This document shows positions 24,996-36,630 of a stretch of DNA of 64,000 nucleotides, in pieces. Position 1 is the stretch's first letter, and the number at the start of each line of letters is the position of its first letter. The notes under the pieces are model-generated. The model was not told the DNA's origin. It searched no databases and was given only the letters and a program-made list of their open reading frames with translations. The stretch comes from Aerophototrophica crusticola (GTDB lineage: Bacteria > Pseudomonadota > Alphaproteobacteria > Azospirillales > Azospirillaceae). The stretch covers positions 162,276 through 226,275 of the forward strand of contig MOEB01000003.1 of NCBI GenBank assembly GCA_001939945.1. Direction: 5' to 3'. The translations under genes were made by a program, and so were the position numbers.

Positions 24996-26195
24996 TCAAG
25001 GCGCCGTGGCCGCGTGGGTCAGGCTGACCGGGCCCAACACGCGGGTGGAGCGCAGCGGGCGACCCCAATGGTCCACTACCGCGCGGTAGGCGGGCTTGCC
25101 ATAGGCCTTGGTCGCCAGTTCATAGAGGGACACGTTGTCCGCTGCCGTGAGCGGCGCCTGTTGGCCGTGGGGCCAGGGGGCGGTGCCGGCGGCGAAGGGG
25201 GCGTGGCGGTCCAGCGCCGTCTCCAGCCCGACGCCGTCCGGGGTGCGGTAGCCATGGAGGTCGATGCCCCAGGCCCGGCCCAGCTCCGCCAGTTGCACCA
25301 GGGCGTCGAGGGCGAACAGGGAATAGGATAGGCTGTCCGCCCGGTCCAGTTCCTTCACCATGAAGCCTTCCCGGTCGATCTGGCGGGGGATCAGGTCGCG
25401 AACAGCCCGGGCCGTCGCATTGATCCGGCAGCGGTCGCCGCTCAGGGCGGCCACGGTGCCCAACAGCACCAGGCGCCAATCCTCGAAATTGTTCTCGTGC
25501 CGGAAGCCTTCCGCCTCCGCCGCGATTGCCTGGAACCAGCGATGGACGGCGGCTTGGCGGTCGGCGGGCCACCCCGGCCAGCCGCGCAGCAGGTCGGCGG
25601 CATAGGCCAGGGCGGGCAGGGTGATGAACAGCTCGATCCGGCTCTGCAGGTTGCCGAAGCTGGGTTGCATGCCGGTGGCCGGGTCGGTGGTCCACCCCTC
25701 GACCACCCGGGCCGCCTGGGCGGCGTAGCGGTCGTCCCCCGTGAACAGGTGGGCCAGGGCCAGGTCTCGGGCGGCGTCACCAGCGGCGATGGCAGCCTCG
25801 TAGTCGCCCCGGTCGGCCCCTGGGTTCACCGCGCCGTCCCGGCAGTCCGGTTCCTTTCCGTCCCGCCGGGTCCAGCCGCAATAGGGCAGCTCGGAGATAT
25901 AGGCCGGGCCGGGGTCGCCCTGGCGGGTGACCGAAGGCGGGGCCAACGCCAGGGCGGCGTCAGCATCGCGCAGTAGCCGTGCCAGGGCGCTGGCCTGGGG
26001 TTCCCGCCCTGCGGCCACCGCGCCGCGGATCGCGGCGATGTCGTCCGGGAGCAGGAAGGTCTGCGGCGCCGTGGCCATGGCGGGCGGCGGATCCCCGCAA
26101 CGGTCCCATGGGGTGCGCCGTTCAAGCGACACCCAGCCGGCCGCACCCGCGGCCAAGGCCAGGGCGGGCAGGGCCAGGAGCCAACGCCTCCGCAT
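24996..26195 (-). CDS. Alginate-lyase-family (AlgL-like) exported protein
   Basis: A 399-residue protein with N-terminal signal or anchor (RRRWLLALPALALAAGAAG). The body is an alpha/alpha barrel pattern with LALAHLFTGDDRYAAQAARV and HENNFEDWRL, resembling the alginate lyase (PL5) Pfam family. The substrate may be alginate or another uronate polymer; members of this family also act on non-alginate substrates. It lies 17 bases after selO on the same strand. Confidence 0.75.
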   Translation of the reverse strand: MRRRWLLALPALALAAGAAGWVSLERRTPWDRCGDPPPAMATAPQTFLLPDDIAAIRGAVAAGREPQASALARLLRDADAALALAPPSVTRQGDPGPAYISELPYCGWTRRDGKEPDCRDGAVNPGADRGDYEAAIAAGDAARDLALAHLFTGDDRYAAQAARVVEGWTTDPATGMQPSFGNLQSRIELFITLPALAYAADLLRGWPGWPADRQAAVHRWFQAIAAEAEGFRHENNFEDWRLVLLGTVAALSGDRCRINATARAVRDLIPRQIDREGFMVKELDRADSLSYSLFALDALVQLAELGRAWGIDLHGYRTPDGVGLETALDRHAPFAAGTAPWPHGQQAPLTAADNVSLYELATKAYGKPAYRAVVDHWGRPLRSTRVLGPVSLTHAATAP

Positions 26196-26212
26196 CCGGC
26201 CGCCTGCCGCCG

Positions 26213-27691
26213 TCAGATGCCGCAGAATGTGCGGTAGACGCCCTGTCCGGGCTCCGGCGGCTCGGCATAGGCGGCGAACTCCGGCCGGTCCTCATAGGGG
26301 GCGGCGAGGGCGGCCACCAGCCGCTCGGCCGGGCCGAAATCGTCATTCCCCACGGCCGCGGCGATGGCTTCCTCCACCCGGTGGTTCCGCGGGATCACGG
26401 CGGGGTTGGCCAGGCGCATGGCGGCGGCGCGATCCGCCGCGGCGGCCGGCTCCCGCGCAAGCCGCTGACGCCAATTCGCTGCCCAGCCGTCGAAGGCGGC
26501 GGGGTCCTGGAACAGGGCGCGGACGGACAGGTCCGCACCCTCGTCCTCGGCCGCGCCGCACAGGCGGCGGAAGGTGGCGGTGAAGTCGGCCTTGTTGGCG
26601 GCCATGCGGGCCAGCAGGTCGCGGACCAGGTCCAGGTCCCCGTCCTGTTCCGCCAGCAGGCCCAGCTTGCGGCGCATCCCCCCCAGGTAGGCGGCGTTGA
26701 ACACAGGGCCGAAGCCGGACAGCTTTTCCTGCGCCGCCGCGATGGCGGCGTCCTGGTCAGGGCCCAGCAGGGGCAGCAATGCCTCCGCCAAGCGGGCCAG
26801 GTTCCAGGCGGCGATGGTGGGCTGGTTGGCATAGGCGTAGCGGCCGTGCCGGTCGATGGAACTGAACACCGCCGCCGGGTCGTACGCGTCGATGAAGGCG
26901 CAGGGGCCGTAGTCGATGGTCTCCCCCGCGATGCTGGTGTTGTCCGTGTTCATGACCCCATGGACGAAGCCCACCAGCAGCCAGCGCGCCACCAGCACCG
27001 CCTGCCGGGCCACCACGCCCTCGAACAGGGCAAGGTAGGGGTTCGGGGCCTCTGCCGCCGCCGGGTCGTGCCGGGCGATGACGTGGTCGGCCAGTGCCTT
27101 CAGCACCGCCGGGTCCTCGAACAGGGCGGCGTACTGGAAGGTGCCGACCCGCACATGGCTGGCAGCCACCCGCGCCAGCAGGCCGCCGGGCTGGGTCGTC
27201 TGGCGGTAGACCGGCTCCCCCGTCGCCACCACGGACAGCGACCGGGTGGTGGGGATACCCAGGCCGGCCATGCCCTCGCTGACGATGAATTCCCGCAGCA
27301 TGGGGCCTAGCGGCGCGCGGCCGTCGCCCTGGCCGGAGAAGGGCGTGCGCCCGCAGCCTTTCAGATGGATGTCGCGTCGGCCCAGGGCGGGGCTGGCGAC
27401 CTCCCCCAGCAGGGTGGCGCGGCCGTCACCCAGCAAGGGGACGAAGTTGCCGAACTGGTGCCCGGCATAGGCCATGGCCACCGGCTCCGCCCCTTGCGGC
27501 ACCGTGTTGCCGGCCAGGACCTGCACGCCTTCGGGACTTTCCAGCCAATCCGGGTCGATGCCCAACTCCCGCGCCAGGGACCGGTTCAGCAGGGCCAGCC
27601 TCGGCGCTGCCACCGGCACCGGCGGCGAGGGCCGGTGGAACATGGCCGGCAGGCGGGCGTAGCTGTTGTCGAAGGGGATCGGGGCCGCCAT
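26213..27691 (-). CDS. selO: SelO-family protein adenylyltransferase
   Basis: A 492-residue pseudokinase-fold protein of the SelO/YdiU (UPF0061) family, which transfers AMP to proteins. Landmarks: FDNSYARLP at the start, YAGHQFGNFVPLLGDGRA, HLKGCGRTPFSGQGDGRA, GVMNTDNTSIAGETIDYGPC and FIDAYDP. The ATG at 27691 gives the standard N-terminus; longer frames add unrelated sequence. It ends in TFCGI, with Cys near the C-terminus in place of the selenocysteine of animal SelO. The gene is divergent from glgX. Confidence 0.94.
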   Translation of the reverse strand: MAAPIPFDNSYARLPAMFHRPSPPVPVAAPRLALLNRSLARELGIDPDWLESPEGVQVLAGNTVPQGAEPVAMAYAGHQFGNFVPLLGDGRATLLGEVASPALGRRDIHLKGCGRTPFSGQGDGRAPLGPMLREFIVSEGMAGLGIPTTRSLSVVATGEPVYRQTTQPGGLLARVAASHVRVGTFQYAALFEDPAVLKALADHVIARHDPAAAEAPNPYLALFEGVVARQAVLVARWLLVGFVHGVMNTDNTSIAGETIDYGPCAFIDAYDPAAVFSSIDRHGRYAYANQPTIAAWNLARLAEALLPLLGPDQDAAIAAAQEKLSGFGPVFNAAYLGGMRRKLGLLAEQDGDLDLVRDLLARMAANKADFTATFRRLCGAAEDEGADLSVRALFQDPAAFDGWAANWRQRLAREPAAAADRAAAMRLANPAVIPRNHRVEEAIAAAVGNDDFGPAERLVAALAAPYEDRPEFAAYAEPPEPGQGVYRTFCGI

Positions 27692-27855
27692 CGGCGGGGC
27701 CCTCCTTGGCCGGGGACAGGGAGGCCAGCATATGGCGCGGCGCGGCACCCATTCCCAGCCCGGTCCGCCGCGGCGCGCCTGATGGCGCCCGAACGCATGC
27801 AACCATCCCATCGGGCTACGTGTTCACGCCGGGCCGATCCCGCAGGAGACTTGCC

Positions 27856-30198
<2,343 letters not shown>

Positions 30199-30282
30199 GC
30201 TGTCGGCGGCGGGGCGGTGTCGTGACCATCCCCGCCGCCGGCCGTTGTCCCACTGCCCCAGGGCGGGGCTGTGGAGGGCGGC

Positions 30283-31686
30283 ATGCGGTACGGGTTCCCC
30301 GACGGGTTCACCTGGGGCACCGCTACGGCGGCGTTGCAGGTGGAGGGCGCCACGCGTGAGGGCGGGCGCGGCGACAGCCAATGGGACGCCTTCTGCCGCG
30401 AGCACCCGGACCGGGTCTGGGAACGGGCCACGCCGGAGGTGGCCTGCGACCACTATCACCGGTGGGAGCAGGACGTGGCCCTGATGCGGGACTTCGGCCA
30501 CACCGGCTACCGCCTGTCCATCGCCTGGCCCCGGATCGTGCCAAACGGCACCGGCCCGGCGAACCAGGACGGCATCGCCTTCTACCGCCGCCTGTTCGAC
30601 GCCCTGCGGCATGCGGGGGTCGAGCCCAACGTCACCCTCTACCACTGGGACCTGCCCCAGCCGCTGGCCGCGGCGGGCGGGTGGGAGAACCCGGCGACCC
30701 TGGACGCCTTCGAGCGCTACGCCCGTACCTGCTTCGAGGCATTCGGCGACCAGGTACGGCTCTGGGCCACCTTGAACGAGCCCTCCTGGTCCACCCTCAA
30801 CGGCTATGTCACCGCCCTGCACCCGCCCCTGCGGCACGATTACCGGGCGGCGGTGCGGGTGGCGTACAACATGATGCTGGCCCATGCCCGGGTCGGCCGC
30901 CTCTACCGCGCCATGGGCGGGACGGGGCAGGTGGGCATCGCGCAGAACATGTGCCCGGTCTACCCGGCCACGGACAGCGCCCGCGACGCGGAGGCGGCAC
31001 GCGTCGCCGACGCCGTCTATAACCGCTGGTTCATCGAGCCGCTGCTGTTGGGCACCTTCCCGACGGAAGCCGTGGACCTGTACCGCCGCCACGGGCTGCT
31101 GCCCGACATGCCGTCGCGGGACCTGGCCCTGTTCGAGGGGGGCTCCCTGGACTGGGTGGGGGTGAACTATTATTTCCCGCACTATGCCTCCGCGGACGCC
31201 ACGGAGACCCGGTTCGGCCTGAACACGTCCGGCAACAAGGAGGAGGATTGCCATTTCTCCATCAAGGGCCTGTTCAAGTTCGTGCGCAACCCGAAGGGCC
31301 GCTACACCGACTGGGCGTGGGAGATCTACCCGCAGGGCCTCTATGACCTGCTGGCCCGGATGCACGCCTACCGCCCGGGGCTGCCCATCTACGTGACGGA
31401 GAACGGCATCGGCGCGCGGGAGGTGTTGGATGCCGACGGCAGCGTGGACGACGCATACCGTATCGCGTTCGTGCGGGAGCACCTGCAGGTGGCGCACCGG
31501 GCGATTGCCGAGGGGATGGACGTCCGCGGCTATTACATGTGGTCCTTGATGGACAACTTCAGTTGGGTCAACGGCTACAAGAAGCGTTACGGCCTCTTCT
31601 TCATCGACCGGCAGACCCTGGCGCGCCACCCCAAGCGCAGCGCCCATTGGTACCGCGACCTCGCCCGGGCGAACGGGTTCGACTGA
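30283..31686 (+). CDS. GH1 family beta-glucosidase
   Basis: A 467-residue retaining glycoside hydrolase: FPDGFTWGTATAALQVEGA, acid/base Glu166 in TLNEPS and nucleophile Glu371 in YVTENGIG, with YYMWSLMDNFSW near the end. It releases glucose from beta-glucosides such as cellobiose or aryl glucosides. There is no signal peptide, so it is cytoplasmic. The ATG at 30283 has GGAGG 6 bases before it. Confidence 0.93.
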   Translation: MRYGFPDGFTWGTATAALQVEGATREGGRGDSQWDAFCREHPDRVWERATPEVACDHYHRWEQDVALMRDFGHTGYRLSIAWPRIVPNGTGPANQDGIAFYRRLFDALRHAGVEPNVTLYHWDLPQPLAAAGGWENPATLDAFERYARTCFEAFGDQVRLWATLNEPSWSTLNGYVTALHPPLRHDYRAAVRVAYNMMLAHARVGRLYRAMGGTGQVGIAQNMCPVYPATDSARDAEAARVADAVYNRWFIEPLLLGTFPTEAVDLYRRHGLLPDMPSRDLALFEGGSLDWVGVNYYFPHYASADATETRFGLNTSGNKEEDCHFSIKGLFKFVRNPKGRYTDWAWEIYPQGLYDLLARMHAYRPGLPIYVTENGIGAREVLDADGSVDDAYRIAFVREHLQVAHRAIAEGMDVRGYYMWSLMDNFSWVNGYKKRYGLFFIDRQTLARHPKRSAHWYRDLARANGFD

Positions 31687-31689
31687 CCG

Positions 31690-32118
31690 TCAGATGACGG
31701 ACAGCAGGGCGGCATAGCGGGCGATCTTGCCGATCCCAACCAGGACCAGGAAGCGCGTGAACCCCACCCGCAGCATGCCCGCCGCCACGGTCAGCGGGTC
31801 CCCCACGAAGGGCACCCAGGCCAGCAGCAGGGACCAGACCCCCCAGCGCCGGTACCAGCCGGCCGCCCGCTCCAGCATGGCCGGCTTCACGGGGAACCAG
31901 CGGCGGTCCTGGAAGCGGGCGGCGCCCCTTCCGAGCAGCCAGTTGGCGCAAGACCCCAGGATGTTGCCCGCGCTGGCCACCGCCAGCAGGGCCCAGGCGT
32001 TCCACGCGCCGGAAGCCTGCATGCCCGCCAGCAGCAGCTCGCTTTGCGCCGGCAGCACCGTCGCCGCCAGGAACGCGGTGGCGAACAGGCCCGCCAGCGC
32101 CCAGGCATCCCCCATCAT
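31690..32118 (-). CDS. YqaA-family (DedA/VTT-like) small membrane protein
   Basis: A 142-residue protein with about four helices: ALAGLFATAFLAATVLPAQSE, SAGNILGSCANWLLGRG and LLLAWVPFVGDPLTVAAG. This is the YqaA branch of VTT/DedA proteins, linked to membrane lipid handling. Convergent with the GH1 gene, 3 bases apart. Confidence 0.87.
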   Translation of the reverse strand: MMGDAWALAGLFATAFLAATVLPAQSELLLAGMQASGAWNAWALLAVASAGNILGSCANWLLGRGAARFQDRRWFPVKPAMLERAAGWYRRWGVWSLLLAWVPFVGDPLTVAAGMLRVGFTRFLVLVGIGKIARYAALLSVI

Positions 32119-32190
32119 CCCGTCTCCATGCCGAAAGGGCGTGCCCGTGCGCCCGGATGCCCCGGCTTGCCAGCCAAGGGCCTGGGGTGT

Positions 32191-32982
32191 CTAGCGCCTC
32201 GCGGGCGGGGCCGCCAGCAGCTCTTCCAGGGCCTTGGCCCGCGCCGCTGGGGCGGGGTGGGTTGACAGGAAGGCGGGGCCGCGGTTGCCCGTCTGCTCCA
32301 TCCGCCGCCACAGCTCCACGGCGGCCCGGGGCTCGAAGCCGGCCCTGGCCATCAGGGCGACGCCCAGCCGGTCGGCCTCCAGCTCATGGTTCCGGGAATA
32401 GGGCAGCTCCACCCCGAAGGTGGCGCCCAGGCCCAGCAGGCCCGCGATCTCGTTGGCATAGGCCACGTCGCCCAGCTCCAGCGCCGTGCCCACCAGCTTC
32501 AGGCCCATCCCCTTCAGCACGGCCACGTTCATCCGCTCCGCCGGATGGTCGGCCTGGAGGTGGCCGATCTCATGCCCCACCACGGCGGCCAGGCCGTGCT
32601 CGTCCCGCGCCACGCCGAACATGCCCTCGAACACCCCGACCTTGCGGCCGGGCAGCGCGAAGGCGTTCACCTCCGGCCCTGCGAATACCACCATCTCCCA
32701 GCCGCGCGGGTCCTCCCCGGCGGACTGGAGCAGCCGGCGCCCCACCGACTGGAGCGCGGCCTGCAGGTCGGCATCGCGGGAAACCGGGGATTCCTGGCGC
32801 AGCCGCTGCCAGCTCTCCAGGCCCAACTGCTCCACCGTCTCCTCCGCGACCAGGTTGATGGGCGGGCCCTCATCGCATCCCGCCAGCAGGGCCGCGGCCC
32901 CGGCCCCGCCAAGCAGGCCCAGCAGCCTGCGGCGGTCAAGGCGGATGGTCGGGGAAGAACCGGGAGGGCAGAGAGCGCACAT
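32191..32982 (-). CDS. M48-family metalloprotease lipoprotein
   Basis: A 263-residue zinc protease. The N-terminus RRRLLGLLGGAGAAALLAGC combines a Tat-like start with a lipobox (Cys near 36). The zinc site is HEIGH followed by the ELEADRLG glutamate. It is of the YcaL/LoiP periplasmic type that degrades misfolded outer-membrane proteins. The last 60 residues carry STHPAPAARAKAL, typical of the family. Confidence 0.92.
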   Translation of the reverse strand: MCALCPPGSSPTIRLDRRRLLGLLGGAGAAALLAGCDEGPPINLVAEETVEQLGLESWQRLRQESPVSRDADLQAALQSVGRRLLQSAGEDPRGWEMVVFAGPEVNAFALPGRKVGVFEGMFGVARDEHGLAAVVGHEIGHLQADHPAERMNVAVLKGMGLKLVGTALELGDVAYANEIAGLLGLGATFGVELPYSRNHELEADRLGVALMARAGFEPRAAVELWRRMEQTGNRGPAFLSTHPAPAARAKALEELLAAPPARR

Positions 32983-33201
32983 GGGGCCGTGTCATCGGGG
33001 GATGGGACGGGGGGCAACCCCGTTTGTAAGGTGGGTGTTCCAGCCCCGCGGCGCCAGGGGCAACCCGGCGGGAACCCGCGGCTTGCCGGGTGCGGGCCCC
33101 GCATGGTTCACCCTCTACACTTTCGCCTCCCGTTCCGGGCCCGGACCGGCCTATGATGCGCCCGGGCTGGCCGGCACCCCAGGACTCCGGGCGCGACGAG
33201 G

Positions 33202-33789
33202 ATGGACCACGGGACGGGAGACGAGGCGGTGGCCGTGGCCCGGCAGGTCCGGGCCGCATCCGCCGAAGGATTGCTCCTCGCCGTCGGGCGGGAGGGCAGC
33301 CGGGAGGCGTTCGCCGGCCTGTTCCGGCTGTTCGCGCCCCGGCTGGAGGGCTATTGCCGGAAGCTGGGGGCGGACCCGCCCATGGCCCAGGAGCTGACGC
33401 AGGAGACCATGCTGGCCGTGTGGCGCAAGGCCGCCACCTTCGACCCCGCCTCCGGCAGCGCCACGGGCTGGATTTTCGCCGTGGCCCGGAACCGCTATAT
33501 CGACCGGGTCCGGCGGGAGTTGCGGCCGGAACCGGACCCCTCCGACCCCGCCCTGGCCGGGGCGGACGCCCACACGCCCGAGGCGGTGGTCTCCGCCGCC
33601 CAGCAGGGGCGCGTCCTGGCGGACGCGTTGGGAAACCTGCCCCCTGACCAATCCGAAGTGCTGCGCCTTGCGTATTTCGAACATAGGACGCAGTCGGACA
33701 TCGCCACGGCGCTGGGCCTCCCCCTCGGCACCGTCAAGACGAGGACCCGCCTGGGCCTGCGGCGCCTGCGTGAGTTGATGAAGGCATGA
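33202..33789 (+). CDS. ECF sigma factor, RpoE/ChrR type
   Basis: A 195-residue sigma-70 factor with region 2 (FRLFAPRLEGYCRKLG to GWIFAVARNRYIDRVRR) and region 4 (LPPDQSEVLRLAYFEHRTQSD to GTVKTRTRLGLRRLRELM). With a ChrR protein directly behind (ATGA overlap), it belongs to the singlet-oxygen/photooxidative-stress class (ECF11). I could not find a clear self-promoter in the 219-base upstream spacer. Confidence 0.93.
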   Translation: MDHGTGDEAVAVARQVRAASAEGLLLAVGREGSREAFAGLFRLFAPRLEGYCRKLGADPPMAQELTQETMLAVWRKAATFDPASGSATGWIFAVARNRYIDRVRRELRPEPDPSDPALAGADAHTPEAVVSAAQQGRVLADALGNLPPDQSEVLRLAYFEHRTQSDIATALGLPLGTVKTRTRLGLRRLRELMKA

Positions 33790-34439
33790 CCCTGTACAGC
33801 CAACCCCGCCACCATCCCGACCCCGACCTGCTGCTGGCTTACGCCGGCGGCAGCCTCGCCGAGGTCAAGGCCCTCTTCGTGGCCACCCACCTGGCCTACT
33901 GCCCCGCCTGCCGCGCCCGGGTGCGCGCGTTCGAGGCGCAGTGCGGCGAGTGGCTGGAGGCCTGCGACCCGGCGGGGGCGGACGACCCGGCGGTGGAAGA
34001 CATGCTTGCGGCCGTGCTGGGCATGATCGACTCCGGCCTTCCCGGGGAACCGCCCCCTGCCGGACGCACGCCACCCCCGGCGCGCCTCGCGTGGATGCCG
34101 GAGCCGCTGCGCAGCTACCGTGGGCTGCCCGATGCCGACGGCTGGGACGAGGTCAGCCCCGGGGTGGCCCTTTCCGCCTGGTCCTACGCCGCGGGCGGCA
34201 CCAGCGCGCGCCTGCTGCGGATGGCCCCGGGGGCCGCGGTCCCCGCCCACCACCATGCCGCCATGGAAGGGCTGTTGGTCCTGCAGGGGTGCTTCACGGA
34301 CGAGTATGGAAGCTTCACCCGCGGCGATGCGGTCACCTATGGGGCGGGCAGCGACCACCATGCCAAGGGCGCGGGGGTGGAGGACTGCATCTGCCTGCTG
34401 GTGCTGGACGCCGACCTCGTCTTCCTGGACGAGGGCTGA
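33786..34439 (+). CDS. chrR: ChrR-type zinc anti-sigma factor with cupin domain
   Basis: A 217-residue protein. The N-terminal zinc anti-sigma part has His10, His35, Cys39 and Cys42, matching the H6-H31-C35-C38 spacing of Rhodobacter ChrR. The C-terminal cupin contains VPAHHHAAMEGLLVLQG and the later SDHHAKG, which supply metal ligands. It holds the sigma factor inactive until singlet oxygen or peroxide releases it. Confidence 0.92.
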   Translation: MTLYSQPRHHPDPDLLLAYAGGSLAEVKALFVATHLAYCPACRARVRAFEAQCGEWLEACDPAGADDPAVEDMLAAVLGMIDSGLPGEPPPAGRTPPPARLAWMPEPLRSYRGLPDADGWDEVSPGVALSAWSYAAGGTSARLLRMAPGAAVPAHHHAAMEGLLVLQGCFTDEYGSFTRGDAVTYGAGSDHHAKGAGVEDCICLLVLDADLVFLDEG

Positions 34440-34458
34440 ATGACCCGCGGTCCCGGCG

Positions 34459-34494
34459 CCAAGCCCGTTTCCAGATGACTGGAAACGGGCTTGG
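34459..34494 (+). terminator. Strong hairpin after the sigma/ChrR operon
   Basis: A perfect 16-bp stem (CCAAGCCCGTTTCCAG / CTGGAAACGGGCTTGG) with loop ATGA, 20 bases after the chrR stop. No T-run follows (CTCTTC), but it should stop or shield transcripts from both sides. Confidence 0.65.
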
Positions 34495-34553
34495 CTCTTC
34501 GTGTCCCTCAGGTGCCAGCGCCGCATCCGCGGCTTGGCTTGCGCACACACGCT

Positions 34554-34748
34554 CTAAGGGCGGGGAACCGGGGCGATGGTGACCTGGCGGTACGGGTAGC
34601 GGAGACGGTGCAGCCGGGCACGGAGGGCGACCCAGGCCCATGGCCCCTCGCACAGCACATAGTCATAGGCCTCCCAGCCCCGGCCGAAGGTGACGGACGC
34701 GCGCCAGCGGCGCGGGCCGCGCGGTTGGGCGGGTGCCTGCCGTCCCAT
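34554..34748 (-). CDS. Small hypothetical protein
   Basis: A 64-residue Arg/Trp-rich frame, WRASVTFGRGWEAYDYVLCE then RLRYPYRQVTIAPVP. It looks like a real short protein because of its aromatic composition but has no recognised domain. It lies on the same strand as the next two small genes. Confidence 0.4.
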   Translation of the reverse strand: MGRQAPAQPRGPRRWRASVTFGRGWEAYDYVLCEGPWAWVALRARLHRLRYPYRQVTIAPVPRP

Positions 34749-34789
34749 GCCTTGCTTTCCCGGTCCGGGGCCGGGGGGGACAGGCCGCC

Positions 34790-35044
34790 TCAGCCCCCGT
34801 CCCCGGTCCGGTGCGGGGTCTGGCGGGCGGCTTCCGCCATGGTCGCGCGCTCGATGTCCGCCAGGGACGCCCCGGCGCCGCCCGCGCCGGGCGGTGCCCA
34901 GGTCCCGGCCTCCATTCCGTCCAGCGCCTGCATCAGGGCGGCCGCCAGGAAGCGCTCCGGCGGCAGGGTGCCCCGCAGTCGCGCCACCCGCTGCCCCGTC
35001 CCCGCGGGCAGGTGGACCACGTACTGTTCCTCCGGACCCGGCAT
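34790..35044 (-). CDS. Small hypothetical protein
   Basis: An 84-residue protein, MPGPEEQYVVHLPAGTGQRV..., with GAGG 7 bases before the ATG. It contains LPPERFLAAALMQALDGMEA, a short helical core. Family not recognised; it may be a small regulatory or DNA-associated protein, which is a guess. Confidence 0.5.
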   Translation of the reverse strand: MPGPEEQYVVHLPAGTGQRVARLRGTLPPERFLAAALMQALDGMEAGTWAPPGAGGAGASLADIERATMAEAARQTPHRTGDGG

Positions 35045-35141
35045 GCTGTCACCTCTATGGCAAGGATGGGGATGCAACAACCGGCTTGGCGGGTTCGTCA
35101 TGCCGCCGGGAAGGGATCGCGTGGCAGACGGGGCGCGGCGG

Positions 35142-35528
35142 TCACGACGGGCCCCGCAGACCCGCCTCCCGCGCCAGCTCGTCCACCAGGTCCCGCACCT
35201 CCCAGGCGCGCACGGGCTTGGTGGCGGCACGGGTGGGGCCATGGGCGCGGGCGCCGTCGCCGAAGGCAGCCGCCGCCAGGGGAAGCCCGCTCAGCACCAG
35301 CACGGGCAGGCCGGGCCGCCGCCGCCGCAGGGTGCGGGCCAGCCAGGCACCGTCCCGGCCCGGCAGGGCGACGTCGGTGACCAGCAGGCCGCAAGGCTCC
35401 GCCTCGTCGAGGCGCAGGGCCAGTTCCGCCGACGCGGCCGTCGTCACCCGGTGCCCGGCCTCGGCCAGCACCAGGGCGAGGTGCGCGGACACCATCGCGT
35501 CGTCTTCGACCAGCAGGACGTTCACCAT
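35142..35528 (-). CDS. Single-domain response regulator
   Basis: A 128-residue receiver: acidic pocket VEDD at the N-terminus, phospho-acceptor Asp52 in VTDVALPGRDG, Ser80 and Lys104 in TKPV. There is no output domain, so it acts through protein contacts as CheY-like or FixJ-less receivers do. No histidine kinase is adjacent. The ATG at 35528 gives the standard receiver start; an ATG 9 codons upstream adds nothing. Confidence 0.88.
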   Translation of the reverse strand: MVNVLLVEDDAMVSAHLALVLAEAGHRVTTAASAELALRLDEAEPCGLLVTDVALPGRDGAWLARTLRRRRPGLPVLVLSGLPLAAAAFGDGARAHGPTRAATKPVRAWEVRDLVDELAREAGLRGPS

Positions 35529-35683
35529 GCGGGGGAGCCGGTCCTTGCCGGCCAAGGTGTTGCCATACTGGACGAACGTGCCGCGGCAGGCCCGGGTTCC
35601 CCCGCGGGGCTCGCCCGGGGGGTGGCCCGCGTCGGGGCCGCTGGGGTAAGGTCGGCGGGACTCCCCCCCTCGACGGGCAGACC

Positions 35684-36586
35684 ATGGCCTCCGACCCCGG
35701 AACCCCGACCCTTGACCAGTTGCACGTCTTCCTGACGGTGGTGGAGGCGGGCAGCTTCGCCGGGGCGGCCCGCCGGCTGAACCGCGCCACCTCGGTCATG
35801 AGCTACGCCATCGCCAACCTGGAGGCGCAGCTGGGCGTCACCCTTTTCGACCGGGAGAGCACCCGCAAGCCGAAGCTGACCGAGGCGGGCCAAGCTGTGC
35901 TGGCGGAGGCGCGCGTCGTCCGGGACGGCATCGACGGGCTGCGCGCCAAGGTGCGCGGGCTGCTGCGGGGACTGGAGGCGGAGGTGCACCTCGCCCTGGA
36001 CGTGATGCTGCCGCCCGCCCGGGTGGCGGACGCCCTCAAGGCCTTCCAGGCGGAGTTCCCCACCGTGACCCTGCGCCTGCATGTGGAGGCGCTGGGGGCC
36101 GTGGTGCAGGCGGTGCTGGACGGCACCGCCGCCGTCGGCGTGGGCGGACCGCTGGCCGCCGACACCGGGGGGATCGAGCGGGTGGGGGTGGGCAGCGTGG
36201 ACCTGGTCCCCGTGGCGGCCCCGGGCCACCCGCTGGCGCGGGCGGGGAAGAACCCGCCGGGGGCGGCGCGGGAACATGTGCAACTGGTCCTGACCGACCG
36301 GTCCCGGCTGACCGAGGGGCGGGACTTCGCCGTGGCCAGCACCCGGACATGGCGCCTCGCCGACCTCGGCGCCAAGCACCTCCTGCTGCGGGAGGGGATC
36401 GGCTGGGGCAACATGCCCTTGCCCCTGGTGGAGGAGGATTTGGCGAGCGGGCGGCTGGTGCGGCTGGACATGCCGGACTGCCGCGGCGGGCCCTACCCGC
36501 TGGATGCCATCTACCGCGGCGACGCGCCCCCGGGACCGGCCGGCACCTGGCTGGTCCGCCGCTTCCGGGAACAGGCCGGGACCTGA
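35684..36586 (+). CDS. LysR-family regulator 1
   Basis: A 300-residue LTTR: HTH at about 10-70 (LDQLHVFLTVVEAGSFAGAA, ATSVMSYAIANLEAQLGV) and a substrate-binding domain to the end. Effector unknown. It is followed 44 bases later by a second LysR gene in the same direction and lies before the pectin locus, so a link to plant-derived effectors is possible but not shown. Confidence 0.92.
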   Translation: MASDPGTPTLDQLHVFLTVVEAGSFAGAARRLNRATSVMSYAIANLEAQLGVTLFDRESTRKPKLTEAGQAVLAEARVVRDGIDGLRAKVRGLLRGLEAEVHLALDVMLPPARVADALKAFQAEFPTVTLRLHVEALGAVVQAVLDGTAAVGVGGPLAADTGGIERVGVGSVDLVPVAAPGHPLARAGKNPPGAAREHVQLVLTDRSRLTEGRDFAVASTRTWRLADLGAKHLLLREGIGWGNMPLPLVEEDLASGRLVRLDMPDCRGGPYPLDAIYRGDAPPGPAGTWLVRRFREQAGT

Positions 36587-36630
36587 CCCGCCCGCTTGCG
36601 CGGGGAGCCGGGATCGGGGATCGTCGGGCC